A DNA stretch of 64,000 bases from Fusarium oxysporum f. sp. lycopersici 4287. Taxonomy: Eukaryota > Ascomycota > Sordariomycetes > Hypocreales > Nectriaceae. A program made the position numbers and the translations under genes. The first letter of the stretch is position 1. Every line of letters begins with the position of its first letter. Where the stretch lies: the NCBI RefSeq assembly GCF_000149955.1, contig NC_030990.1:3399482-3463481 (forward strand), written 5' to 3'. A model generated the notes under the pieces. That model made no database searches and was not told where the DNA came from. It was given only the letters and a program-made list of their open reading frames with translations. This document shows positions 10,979 to 23,287 of the stretch, piece by piece.

Positions 10979-13900
10979 TCAGAATGCAGACCGTGTACGA
11001 ATATCCTGAACTTTGGTTAGCACATTGTGAGAATATAAACGTCGCGCCAAGGAGAACTTACAGAAATCTTCCGCTCGATCTCTCGGACCGATCGGTCCAA
11101 TTCGCCGGCAATCATAAGCTTCTTGTCGTTGGGCAAGAGGTTGTATCGCTCGCATAGATCGCCATCAATGACTCCCTTGACAGGAGCATAATAACCGCGA
11201 TACATGAGATGATCTCGTCCGGCGAGCGGGGGGTCCTCGGTCCTTAGGTGTTGTTCGAGATTCTGGAAGAAGTCCGCATCTTCACGACTGATAAATGGTA
11301 TGAAAACTCCGATAGTGCCCATGATACCACTCCATAGCAAAATTTCCTGTCCACCAACTACCAGACTCGTTTTGGTGATACTGGTTGGTATGTCCTGTGT
11401 GTAGAAATGGCACATCAGACTTACTCTGTGAGGTGTACCGTGAAGATATTCTCGCGCATTAATAAGATGCAAGCCCGTTTGCTCCTCGTCAGCCTCTTCA
11501 CTGGCCTTTTCAGGGCAGCGGACAATGAACATATTTCCGAACTTGTCACCGCCGGCCACCGACTCGTAATCTACCATGGTTGTGCATGTGGTCCACCTTG
11601 CGATGGTATCATCGACGAAGGGAATGAGTTTGTTCGACGCAGGCTTGTATACCACGTAGGTTACGCCCTGTTGAACATCACCAACAATAATTCGACTGCC
11701 CTGGGTGTTCAGGGACACGATCTGCTGCGCTGCTACTTCAGCCTGAGATTTGCGGAGCATCTGTCTCATGCCAAGATCATATATACGCAACTGTGTTCCA
11801 ACTGCAACAGCTACTCTTCCTTGAAAAGCCAAAAGAGCTAGAGGTGGTTCTTCAATCTTGGTTTTGTGAATGAACTCAAGTTCTCGCCCCCCATCTTGAA
11901 ATCGGTAAATGTGTAGATATCCTTCGCTGTAGCTGCGAGGATTGACCACCATGTCCTTGCCGGTACCAACTACCAAAAAGCTCTCGTTATCTTGGCTTGA
12001 AAAAGACACGATGGCTGCACTGACGGCCGCTTCATTGTTCTCCAGATCAATCGTTTGCACAACTTGTCCTTCCTCGGACAGTGGATCTATCACATTAATG
12101 CAAGATGCCCATCGACGTGTACCTTTGGGATAGCCAAAATCTTCAGGTGGGAGCACTCTAGAATCACCGTTGACGATTTTGGGGTCTGCCAAAAGTTGTG
12201 CACGTAACTCAGGTGGTAAAGTGTTGTTGTCTGCCTCGATAGTGTAGAAGAGAGGCTGATCAGGGTGCTTTACAAGTTTCTTCGGGGTATAAGTCAAAGG
12301 AATTGATTTCTGGATGAGTGTATCGCCAAGCCGATCGATATTAAAAATTCTGCCAGCGTTAGCGCACGCCTCGCTTTATGATGCCATAGGAACATTGTAG
12401 GAATGTGTTGCTTCAGTAGGAACAATTGGAAAAAAATGCGTAATAGGCCTCATTGCTTAAAGCATAGGATCCCGTTTTCTCATCATATGCAACCGAATAT
12501 CAGGAGTAAGAAAAAGGAATAACGACGTACCGTAATGATTGACCCTGGATACCAACAATGCCTTCTTCGCACTGCTCACTACTGAAGTTCCAACCCCACT
12601 CAAGGTCGACGTAGTTTAGGGGCGTCACTACAAAACCTTTTGTGATCGGGTCTGCGTAACCAAGCCAAGGCCTGGAGCTTAGACCAAGCACGCATGTCTT
12701 GCCTTGAACTGTGACCTGGAAAAGTCGGACTTCCTTGGGACCGAGGAACTTTTGGCGCGTGTCTGTCAACTCACCAGTGACTTCGTCAAGAACTGTCCTG
12801 AGATAGACACCGGAGTGTAAACCGATGTGGAGATAGAGGGTAGAACCGCCCGACGAGGAGTCATCCATTGCGATGATTGCCAGCGATGTTGGAGCAGCCG
12901 TAAGAGCCTGAACTGACTTGTTTTCCAAAGTCGACTCTGGATCCAGGCTTAGAATGCGGACAGTGCAATCGTCACAACCGACGGCCAAGAATGAACTTCT
13001 TAATCGTCCCTCGGGGACGTCACCCAGGCTTAGGCAAGTAACGGTACCAAACATCTCCTTCTTTTCATCATACTCAGCCAGTGAGCCGTCCGCATCCATC
13101 TCGAAGTAGACAATCTCACCAGAGCTGAGAGCGACAGCGACCTGATGAGCATTGGCTGTAGCAGCAACAATGGAGCGATGTTGCGGGGCGGCCCATTCAT
13201 TGACATGACCATTACGCACATGTCGAATGCCCTTGGGATGAACCTGGATCAGTCCATCATCACCAAGGAGCTGGGCCGCCAGCGTTGGAACACTTGTGAG
13301 AAAACCGGAGTCACTGACTTCCTCAACAGTCTCGCCAATACTGAGGACTAGCGTACCGTTGGTAAATGATAGTACAATGTAAGCATCATACTGTTCTGAG
13401 CGATTCAGCTTCAGCGTCCAAACAGCAGAAGGAATTCCAGGCAGTTCAGAGGCAACAATCTCGTTGACTTCCAAACCATGCTTGAGCATCCTGAAGCTAC
13501 TTCGGGGGCCGTTACCACAAATGGTATAGATTTGAGGTGCATCTTCTCCAGTGAGGTTTGCGACCTTGCAATCTAGGAGGGGATTCATGGCAGGGATGCT
13601 CTCGACCAGGGCCAAGTTTTCAGTTGGCCGAGGGTGGAAGTAAACCGGTTCGTAAGAAGCCCTGGGATCCGCGGGGAAGTCATCACTGTAGAACTCTAGT
13701 TCCTCATCGTCATCACCGAGCTTTTCAAATTGGTAGAATGAGTAGTTACCAAACTGAGAAGCAACGTAGAGGAAACCGCTCTTCAAAATGCAGAGACTTG
13801 AGGCGACCGGAACGGTGTCAAAATACTTGATCTTGAGTCTTTTGACTTCTCCAGTGGGGTTGCCTTCCTCATCCTCAATCATATCGATCGAGAGTTTGAA

Positions 13901-14989
13901 GAGATCACCGTCGTCTGTTTGCAGGAGGAAGAAAAACGCGCCTGCACTGCCTTTCAGCTTGTGCATGATACCAGACACGATCGTGCGCTTGCGGTTTGGA
14001 TCTTCAGTGGCGCCGCGTCGACGAGGGATGGCAACACGGAACGCTTCCTGATTTGAGTGTCGATATGTGATATTTTCCTCACCGCACACGAGCACACCAC
14101 TAGGCCCATCATTTCCACCAGGGACCTGGAACAGAATTGAGGCTGTTGGGTCAACAGGGTCTGACCACTTGCGCACAACGTGATTGAGTCCCAAATCAAG
14201 CTCGTAATAAACCAATTGAGTGTCCAACTCTTCCATTGCTTGGCCGGTCGAGTCTTGGTCAATCTCGGAGTAGTCAATCTCGAGAGCGGCAAACACTGGA
14301 TTCGAGTAGCCGACATCAAGCGCAACCATGGAGATGACCAGGACGCCAGGTTTGTGGGCCTCAAGCGGTGACGAGATTGTGAGCTCAGCTTGTGAGTTAC
14401 GGTTGAGAACGTAGACAAGTTTGTTCTTCTCAGTTGAGGCAATTAAGCATGCTCTGCCCTTAGGGTCGCAGGCTAGATACTCGCCAGGAATGACTCTCCG
14501 TACACCGGATTTGCCAAAAGTTTCGAGATGTAAACGGTGAAAGCGGTTCTGTGCAGGGAGGTACTCAATGATTGTGATACGACCAGAGTCGGACGCAATG
14601 ATCAAGTAGTCTGGAAGATTTGTTAGCTTTGGGATTCTTGTAACAGGACATCAAGTACTCGGTAGCGCTGTGGTCGACGCGTCTGTGGCATCGCTTTCGA
14701 ATATCACTAAGTGATTTTCCTGAGAGGGGTATTGGATTGACTTACCCTTATTGCTACCAGCTAACCGAAAAGCGGCGAGGGAACGGATGATGCCAAAGAC
14801 ATCATGTGATAGGAGGGTAATCACCTTTCCCTGGGATGGATCGGGTCGTAGTAGGGAGAGCTGCGAGCCAGCAGCAGTGATGATAAGCTGTTCTCTAGTG
14901 CCTGCGAACTGGCCCAGGACCGCTTGCGTGACGTTTGTCGGCGGCTGAACCGTCAGCGAGTACAAGAACATGTTCGACGTGGTCGCCAT
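10979..14989 (-). CDS. RSE1: pre-mRNA splicing factor RSE1 (SF3b130/SF3B3)
   Basis: Large beta-propeller subunit of the U2 snRNP SF3b complex, needed for branch-site recognition; paralogous to DDB1 and CPSF160. Exons 14989-14746, 14610-12531, 12349-11062 and 11005-10979, giving 1212 aa, the normal fungal length. Seen: N-terminus [20 protein letters not shown]; then [36 protein letters not shown]; and a C-terminal CPSF-A type region including the [20 protein letters not shown] block. The end is [14 protein letters not shown], where the last 8 codons come from a separate 27-nt exon. The 181-nt third intron (12350-12530) is longer than the gene's other introns. All junctions keep phase, with no sign of damage. 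It shares a 264-bp promoter region with MSS51. Confidence 0.97.
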
Positions 14990-15253
14990 GTTTGCGGCTA
15001 GGCGCAGATGAGCCTGCGCGGCTTCAAAGACAAAGGCAGGTCAGATTGTGTCGCGTCGAAGCTGATGGTTGGAGCTTTTGAAACTCGAGCGAGCTTTGAT
15101 GTCAAAAGTTTGGCGCGCTTCGGAGGAATTATTTTGCGGCGCAGATGATTGTGGTCCGAGCTCTTTGAATTATCCCACTTCAGCGATATCAGGCCTTCCG
15201 AAGAAGTCTGGGTATTGAATTGTGTCCGGGATTTGGCTGATTTTGTTCCTAAG
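14990..15253. promoter_or_regulatory. 264-bp bidirectional promoter region RSE1 / MSS51
   Basis: The two start codons face away from each other across 264 bp, so both promoters and 5' leaders fit in this interval. It is relatively rich in GC near 15000-15030 and 15110-15150. No TATA box was evident. Confidence 0.6.
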
Positions 15254-16873
15254 ATGGAGCCCACTCTGAGGAAAGCAGCCTCGAGCATCTGTGGGCAATG
15301 CTCTGCAACTGTTCGGAGGCAATTGGCCTCTGGAGCGGTAGCTAAGCCATGGATGAGAATATCAGCCCATCATGTCCGCAGAAATTCAACTATCAAGGAC
15401 CAGAAAAGAGCCGCGCCCGCGCCCAAGAACCGAGACTTTTCTACTTCCTCAGTGACAAAATCTGAGGCCACCGCATCTGTCACCAACAAGACGTCTCCGT
15501 CACCATTACGCCTGAGTCAGGACAACCTCTTTCATCCGTTTTCAAAGTCGCCAGTACCAGAGTTCCGGCAACGAGCTGCTTTTATGCGACAGCATGCCTA
15601 CTGCCCTCACCCCGATCACCAGCAAACGAAGCTTCCTACCATTGCCCCGAAACCCGAGGATCCTGAGGCTGCGAAAGGAACCCAGCCGCCCCAGCACGTC
15701 AACTTTGAATGCCCAGACTGTGGCTTACCAGTTTATTGCTGTGAGGAACATTGGATGGATGATTACGAAAAGCACTTGGAAGTTTGCGACACTCTTAGAC
15801 AGATTAACGAAGATGACCATGATTTGCGCTCGGGCCGAGTATTCGAAGAAGGCAACCTCCCAGATCTTCAGATGGAACATGCGGCTATCAACATGACAAA
15901 TTGGGATACTTTCATGTATACACGAGAGTTTGATGCTGTCAACTCTGATCGTCAGATGAGACAGATTACCCGGCTCTTGACTTATCCCGTAACCATTGGC
16001 AGTATTCTCCATGAACTTAGCCCTTACAGTATCAAGGCTGGAGAGCGAATGACTACAGAGGGACTGAAGAGTTTCAGCGGTTAGTGCAACGACTGACCAG
16101 AGAATAGCCATGAACTGATTGATTATACCAGCATTGAGATACAACTTGCATCCTCCCAAGTCAGGTCGAGGAACTGGCGTTGGTGAGCTCAAACCCGAGG
16201 CACCAGCTGTCAGAATTTTCATCCTGGGAGCTCGTGCTGAGTCTTCTCTCCCTCGACCTGCTTGGGTTCAGCTGGCACATATGTTCCCCGAAGCCAGACT
16301 ACACCTCATCTTTGTTGGGCCTGAAAGCATGGCCAACCGTGACGATGAGTTCCCGTTGCCAGAACGTACCCCTTCAAACCCCTTTGGAGCCGTCGTAGAG
16401 GATCGCGTCTGGTACAAGATGAAGATAAGTACAATCGTGGATTACTACCACACAGTCCACCAGACGCAACACTTTGCACCATATGATCCTTACTTCGACT
16501 GCTTTGTGCTATTCCACCCTGGTCTGGGTCATCCTGCAAGCAGTCACGAGTGGGAAGAAACCCTACCCCTTCTCCTTGAGACTAAGATCCCCATTATCAG
16601 CACAGGCTATACCCAGTTTGATATGGAACGCGACGTCGAGTGGGTGAACAAGAAGTCGAAGGGCGAGTTTGATATTCTTCTGCAGCCTGGAGAGAATGTT
16701 TTCAGGAGTCTTCGATGGGATCTGAACGACATGGACCCCCAGGACATCAGCTGTGGTAACTGGGGAGTGTGGGCATTCCGTGGTAAGAGGTATGTTGTTG
16801 TCAATCCATTGTTGAAAACGAGCTGAGCTGACCGTACAATTGCAGATATGAGACGGCCACAAGAGACGCCTGA
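15254..16873 (+). CDS. MSS51: mitochondrial MSS51-like zinc-finger protein
   Basis: In yeast, Mss51 activates translation of COX1 mRNA and couples it to cytochrome oxidase assembly. Exons 15254-16079, 16132-16789 and 16846-16873, 503 aa. Start is the first ATG (15254). Seen: a basic, Ser/Ala-rich N-terminus without acidic residues after residue 2, fitting a mitochondrial presequence. The zinc-finger region has YCPHPDH and, after a linker, ECPDCGLPVYCCEEHW with DYEKHLEVC, a MYND-like pattern. Then come NEDDHDLRSGR, NMTNWDTFMYTREF and LLTYPVTIGSILHELSPY, all family blocks. Cys-Pro pairs (YCPH, ECPD) resemble the heme-responsive CP motifs described in yeast Mss51. The last exon contributes only YETATRDA plus the stop. 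Intact. Confidence 0.92.
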
Positions 16874-17442
16874 ACATAGTCTTATGTAGATAAAAGCGAG
16901 GGGGCAGTTGTACCAATAATGTACAGAATCTGTAGTATAGGTACCGGTCGGTAGATTCCATAGGACCGGAAGCATTTCTCCTTTCTCTGAGTGAAACATC
17001 TTTGAGGATGAGCGGTAGCAGAAAAAGAACATCTCCTGAAACAGAATTTCTACGTTTCCGTCACTGAAAATTACCCCAGATCAAGGTAGGTACTGATTAT
17101 TCTATGGCTTGAACTGTATTCAATCAATATATACCACTTTAATATGTTTGGAATGTTCATTGCTGTTACTCGGGAAGTTACAGCATGGGTATCTCATGCA
17201 TGCGGCCTCCCCCGCGCCTGCAGTGCACGGTTCAGGTAACGGGCCAAACCCGTGCCGTGCGCGGGCAGGAGCCAGGAGCCAGGAGCTTAACATGGAATGC
17301 ATGCGGCCTGCCCTGCGACCCGATGTTAACTTGACTTCAACCCCAAACCTCGAAATCAAACATCGCTCAAACTCGCCATCGCCATCTTCCTCCCGCTTGA
17401 TGACCAGGCCATGATACTGGAGACTCGCCGATCACTTCGGCC
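16874..17442. other. intergenic upstream of the PXA gene
   Basis: 569 bp holding the MSS51 3' end and the PXA-gene promoter. Contains a 13-bp direct repeat (17196-17208 and 17297-17309) and a tandem GAGCCAG repeat near 17268-17286. Confidence 0.5.
17196..17309. repeat. 13-bp direct repeat ATGCATGCGGCCT
   Basis: Two identical copies at 17196-17208 and 17297-17309, 101 bp apart, about 135-245 bp before the PXA-gene start codon. ATGCAT in each copy is itself palindromic. A short inverted repeat (ACGGG and CCCGT) lies between them near 17238-17252. Confidence 0.75.
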
Positions 17443-20434
17443 ATGACCGCTACTCCCTCTCTGGCTCCGGCCGTACCTCCTGCCCGTCCGCCAGCCCCAC
17501 GCCCCAAATCGGTTGCCTTTGATACCGAGTCGCCGACCTCTGCCGATATGGCCTCACCTACTCGTCGTCCGTTTCGCTCTAATGCTACCGATCCCTTGTC
17601 CGACCGAGCGACTTCGCTTCTGATACGTCGTACCCTCTGCTCCCCTCAGCTGGGAGAGAAGAGCCGCGATTCGCAAGTGCCTATCGACGAGCTGCTTCCA
17701 CCATTGACTAGTCGCAATGATGTCGACCTTCAGTTGTACGCCCTGCTCGCTATTATCATGAGAGAATTCGTGCAGAGCTGGTATAGCAAAATCACTACGG
17801 ACGAACACTTTGTATCAGAGATATTGCACATTATCGCCCACTGTTCGCGGGCCTTGGAACAGCGGTTCCGCGAGGTTGATCTGGAGAGCTTGGTGTTGGA
17901 CGAGATACCTGACTTGCTGGACAAGCACATAACGTGTGAGGACTTGAACTCTGCGATGCCGTTCCTATCTAACGGTGACTAGCCTACCGGATCTCTCATA
18001 GCCCTATCGCCAGACAGCCTGTTGAGGTCGACCCTCGAGAGGCCTACCACGCCATGTGCCCTCTGCCACACCTTGCACCAGTCCCCCACCCAGATTGCCC
18101 AGACACGATATCCGACCAGAAAGAGAATGAAGCATTGTATCGCCAATTGCTGGTTCAGGGCGTCCTCGCGATCCTATTGCCCACAGAAGACCTCGAGAAC
18201 CCTTGTCTCACGTCTCTCGTTGAACAGATCTTTTCGGAGCTTATCATTGGTAACGTTATAGCCAATAAGGCCTCTCAACCATGGATGCTGTATGAGGGCA
18301 TCTGCATCACGGCCAGGGTTTTGCGACAGGGAAATGACCAAGGGGTAGTCGTTGCAGAGACCCAAAACGATTCCGGTGGGCCCAAGGTTGACGTAAAAGG
18401 CCGTCGCAGCTGGTCTGTAAGGTCTATGTTCCTTGCCGTTATTCAGCTTGGGATGCTGGTAGTTGCCTCGCTCCGGTTTATCACGACTGCTCTGGTGATG
18501 GCATCGTCTCTTCCCGCTAGGGCCACGCCCTTAGACGAGAAAGAAGCTTTGCTGGATCACGACAAGTCTCCGCCGAGGTCATCCGACCCCGTTAAGGCGC
18601 CGATCCTATCGTGTCGAGTATGGACATGTCTTGGAAATCTGTTTGAGCTCAGCTTGCGCATGCCTTGGCTGGATGGATTTCTATCACTTTTACAATACGG
18701 CGCGGTCAACGGACCTGGACGAATCGCTGGCCATGATGGCCCTATTGACAGGTAAGATATGAGCGTTTCTATTCCACTTCCTCACACCTATACCGTCACC
18801 AGACAGTATTCACCTCGCATGAGTTTGAAGTCACTGGACCTCCTGAAGCTCCAGTGAGCTTTCAGAACAATAATTTCTTCAGCGGCACAGGCATGGTCAA
18901 ACGGCCCGCCTTGTCTTGGGAGCGGCCCATGCCGTCTATAACCTCTTCCATACCGCCATCTTCGCACGCCCACGCAACCCACACCCCACAGTTACAACAC
19001 GAGGATAATCAAACCAAGACAAGACCCTTTTTCTTGTCATGTTTCTCGTGGTCGCGATCATGATTGATATGGGTCTCGGGATTTGAGCTTTCAACCAATC
19101 GAAAGGCATAGCGCTGTCTTTGGCATCTGATTGCTTGACAAGGTGCACGAAGCTAGGCCTTTTCATCCAGCGAAATGTCAAGATTACGCGCCCTGCCCAT
19201 GTCAGCTTCTCCAAAGGGACCACCCGCTCTTTGAAGATGCAGCAATGAGCTTGAATTGACTCTCGCTCCGTGCCGCGCCACCCGTTATAAGACTACCTTT
19301 ATCATTTCCGAAAAGGTTATGCTATGCTAGCCTGTTGAAACCATACTCAAGATTTTCACCGCAGTCTTGGCCACAACTCTCGCGAACCTTCCAGGAGCGG
19401 TCTGGCTTGACCGGGCTGGTCTGACCGGTCGGCCTCAACTCTTTCTCAGAACCCGAGACATGTTGGATCCATCAGAGTCTTCTGCACCCTCCACGCGGAG
19501 CTGTTACACGATCCTTGACGATGAAAGAGTGGTTCGAGAACAGGGCTGACTGGTCATATGCTACCCACACTCAACCGCGGCCTGATTGTAAACCTGTTGT
19601 GTAATCTCACATCTCTATCTGCATGAGAGACCTATACCGACGCGGACGACGAATGTGCCTCCTCATCCATTTCCCCGCACCTTGCAAGCCTCGCCTTGTA
19701 GAGCTTTCCCTGGTCCCAATTAGGTCCATATCCATCTAACGTGGGATGGATCAACATGGAGACACCACTTTATGCGCCAGCCCAGAGAGAGTGAAAGCCA
19801 ATAGGCTAATAACTGCCTCGTCTCGCCTTGAGCTTTGTTGCTCACCCTCACATTGCATTGCATTGCATCACATCACACCGGCTAGCCCGACATACCCTCG
19901 ACGTGCCCCTTATTGCATATAACGTTCCCGATCATTGAACCCCCCACGTTGTACTACCTCAAATACAGAGTAAGGCCAATACGTGCTAACCTATCTCTCT
20001 CTCACAGACTCCTCTCGCATCACATTAATTCCCTCTTCTCTCCCTCGAATCTGCCCCCTCTTCTGCGTACCCTTCGCGGTGTCCTCTTTCCCAATAACGC
20101 CCCTGGTAAGACGACCTTGTTCCCACCATCTTCCGAAGCCGAGCTGCAAGCCCTGCGTCGTAGAGCCGCTAAGTCTCTTTGGGGGTTGCTACCGAAGGGT
20201 GTGGGAAGGCTTTATTTTGGTGGTCGCTTATGGCGGCGAAGTGCTGAGAGCGAGGGTGATTTATCAGATGACGAGGATCTGGTAGATGAAATGGAGAGGC
20301 TGCTTCTTGTGCTAGACGATGAGTACTGCAACAAGCATCTGATGTACAGCATTCTTGAGCTGCTACTTGCTCGCCTGATGCCTGAACTGACGGAGAAAAG
20401 TGTGACGGAGCTTTGGGAAGAAAGACTTGGCTGA
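17443..20434 (+). CDS. PXA-domain (sorting-nexin-associated) protein with a 1.26-kb intron
   Basis: PXA domains occur in sorting-nexin-like membrane tethers such as Mdm1. Model: exons 17443-17935, 17983-18751 and 20008-20434, 562 aa, phase correct at both junctions. Seen: Pro-rich start MTATPSLAPAVPPARPPAPR; the PXA region ~85-260 (LQLYALLAIIMREFVQSWY, REAYHAMCPLPHL, LYRQLLVQGVLAILLPTEDL); and a hydrophobic segment near 310-335. The last exon encodes LLSHHINSLFSPSNLPPLLR through LTEKSVTELWEERLG. No PX or RGS domain is visible. The second intron is 1256 nt, about 20 times the usual length here, and looks like a short intron interrupted by extra DNA. If splicing across it fails, the protein would end right after the hydrophobic region. 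Confidence 0.8.
18752..20007 (+). other. abnormally long intron / inserted DNA within the PXA gene
   Basis: Starts with donor GTAAGATATG and ends with branch-like GTGCTAACC and CTCTCACAG. A second GTAAG at 19970-19974 lies close to the 3' end, so the intervening DNA is flanked by two GTAAG copies, a possible 5-bp target duplication. The interior contains short open stretches on both strands (for example 19367-19549 +, 18936-19223 -) but no intact recognisable gene, and a promoter-like CATTGCATTGCATTGCATCA repeat near 19852. Origin not identified. Confidence 0.7.
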
Positions 20435-21579
20435 ATAGATCTGTAGACGCTCTTTTAGATTGATGATACCCCTTTGTTGACAAGTTAATAATGCTTAATC
20501 AGAGTTAAGAGAAGTCACGGCAATATGGAACGATAAGGGTCAAGACCAAGGACATTCCTAAATGCACAAATGCCGCCCATTCAACTAAAGAAAGGATGCC
20601 CTCGACTGCCAGACATTTGACTACCTCCAGCACACCCCCGACCTTCTCGTGGGCTACGCTCAACCAAAATCAGCACTCATTTCCTCAACCAAAGAGCCTC
20701 TTCGGTCTCTTTTCCGTTGCCGCCCTGAAAACCACAGCGACCTCAACAGGGCGCTTTGTAAACCATGTGCCACCTCGTTCCCCGTAACGTGTCATGCCAT
20801 ACCATGCCATGCCGTGCCTCGCAGCAGATACCTTCTCGTCTTTGAACAGAATATAGACAAGAAATGATGATGATATAAAGAAACGAGCGTATGCGCAGAC
20901 AATTAATCCCTCCACGTCAATGCCGTAAAATGCAACCAGGAAAAAAGAAGAGATGTGTATGGGGAAAAAAGAACATTCAGAAAAGGAAACAAACATTGAC
21001 AAACGCATCATGTTGCGTTGCCCCTTAAACTGTTGTTGCCGAGATCGTCGCCCTGATGTGTACCCCTTCCCTGCTACCATGTTGTCCTTGACCCCATCAT
21101 TTCCACCTATTTCTGATCCTTTGCCTCTTCCTTCACACCTCGTATTCGAAACGAGCAGTTTTGAATTGTAGCTTCGTGTGGACGACTGTTTGTATATGAT
21201 TCTTCGGGCTCGCGCGAGCGGCAGAATAAACTTTCCAAGCGTGGTATCGAGTATAAGAAAAAGTTCGCTCCCGTTAACCTGGGGTTTCTGTTATTTTAAT
21301 TTCGGTTTTTTTTTTTTTAATAAATAGTCGGCCAAAGTGCGGTTGGAAATGCAAAACAGACTCAACAAACACTTCAAATCGTGGCCAATGCCATCAGATT
21401 TTGAATGCTCTTATAGTCCGTTACCCGCGTGAGCAGGACGCTGACCCAAAATGGCCCCAACCACGATATTCTAAGCCCCCTTATGCCCTCGGGGAAATCC
21501 CATTTGAAAAGAGACTTGATTGATAAGACATAGGTACGAAAAAGAAACACACAGTCAATGCTATGAGTATGGCCCGACT
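20435..21579. other. intergenic between convergent PXA and CENP-B-like genes
   Basis: Shared 3' region. Contains a T-rich tract near 21306-21318 and no recognisable gene; probably 3' UTRs, the minus-strand one apparently long. Confidence 0.5.
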
Positions 21580-23287
21580 TCAAGCCGATTCCATCTTCGT
21601 CGGCAGGAGGACAGGGGCTTCAACATCGCCTTCCGGGATTCGAGACAGTCCTCCTATCGACGGTCTACCTTGGTGGATCTTGAGCTTTTTGGTCAGCTGA
21701 ACGATTGACATATAATCGTTGGAATCGAAAGTGCCAGCAGTCTGGATGTAATTCAGGAGTGTCTGTGCAGCCCGGCGGGCGTCCTCCTGGGAGGGCGAGA
21801 CTGGAGATGAATCGACAGGTGTGGATGAAGTAGCACTTGTCGCTGCTGTGGATCGATTTATACTTGAGTTGCTGCTACTGCGGCGCAGCATTGGAGGGGG
21901 TGAGTTGACGTTGGTATCGATACTAAACGGCGCCTGAAGTTCATGCTGCGGCGATTCTAAAGCCGACGACGGTGCGGTCGAAGATGGAGGGTGGCGAGGA
22001 GTCATTGGTTCCGTTGACGATGAGACTTGATTCACGTAGTCAATGTTGAGTGACGGGAATGTGTTGCTTCTCTTCTCTCTGTGCTGGAAGTCGGTACCTC
22101 GAAGTTGATCCATAGGGAAACCTCCTACATTGGGGTCGGGAGAGAAAGTGAAAGTTCCAGTCGGGCTCATGGTGCCAGCTGAGAATGAAGAGGCCGTGTT
22201 ATCTCGAAAGTCGCTCGAAAGTGAAGTTGTTGACTGGGACTCGGGATGCTTATACCCGAAGTCAAAGTCTATTCCATCAGCGTGTGCCTCCTCATCGCTC
22301 CGACTTCCTGAAAGGGGTGAAAGCTGGCCCGTTGGCGAAGGCGATAAATCGCTCGACTTCGAGGCAAGTGTCGAGAGTCTTGCACTATCCGGAATGTTTG
22401 CCTCTGAAGCCCGCCGCATCAACTTGCCTGGTCCAATTCCATGCTTTTGTTTAAATTTCTGCAGCCAGCTGCTATTCAAATTGTTCAAGACACTCTCCTG
22501 GTTTCCACTCGCATGAGCAAAAAGCCTCGCCTGTTCCATAATCTCCTCGTCGCTGACTTGGAATCCTCGTTGTTGCTGTCTCCTGACGTAGTTGCTGAGT
22601 GTCCGGTCGAAATCTGGATGCTTGCCCTTGCCACGCTTGACAGCGGCATTTTCTGGCTCTTGGTCTCGCTTTAAATACTGATCTTTATGCCTCAAAACCT
22701 TCGAAACCGTGCTGTTGTCAAGTTTGTCAGATTCTCCATGGCAAATTGTAACTTTGGATCCAAAATGCCTACCTTCTTTCAACGCCGAATCGGGCTCCAA
22801 TATCGGCTTGTCGGGTACCAGGGTTATCTTCATGGAATTGGCACATGGCTCGTTTCTGTTCCGTGGTAAGAGTCTTCCTCGATTTCTCGTGCTGTGTCGG
22901 TAACCTAGGGGGTTCCACGGGCGGTGCGCTGGTAGCAGGTGTCATTGATAATGGTGGTGCCGAGTAACTCTGTGGCGGAGCCGGGTTTGTCAGCTGGCTC
23001 GGCCAAGTTGTATTCAGAAGGGGGAGTTGATGATGAGCCATAGGAGTTGGGGATGGCTGTATCATCTGATGTGTTTGTGGTGGTGGAGGAGGCATTCGAT
23101 TTAATGATTCCGAGGGCAGTCCATGACTGACAAAGGCGCCAAATGATGGATATTCAGTCAAGGGACTTGCGCTATATGGGCTCTGACTGTAAGGGCTCAT
23201 GCTTGTCCAGGCATCGCTCCCATATCCATTACTCTGGGCCATGGTGCTATCATGTCCCATTGTAGTTGTCCCATTGGGGTTGTTCAT
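21580..23287 (-). CDS. CENP-B-type helix-turn-helix DNA-binding protein
   Basis: Exons 23287-22773 and 22711-21580, 548 aa. Start at the first ATG (MNNPNGTTTMGHDS). N-terminal ~130 residues are Ser/Pro/Gln/Tyr-rich (YSQSPYSASPL, PPPPPQTH). A Psq/CENP-B N-terminal HTH follows at ~136-187 (KTLTTEQKRAMCQFHEDN, ARFGVERSTVSKVLRH), its recognition helix completed across the intron. A second, CENPB-type HTH is at ~205-270 (FDRTLSNYVRRQQQRGFQ, SSWLQKFKQKHGIG). The C-terminal half is Ser/Thr/Pro-rich and disordered; no DDE transposase domain is present, so this is a host regulator type rather than a pogo transposase. Such proteins are single-copy putative transcription factors in filamentous ascomycetes; targets unknown. 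Confidence 0.88.
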
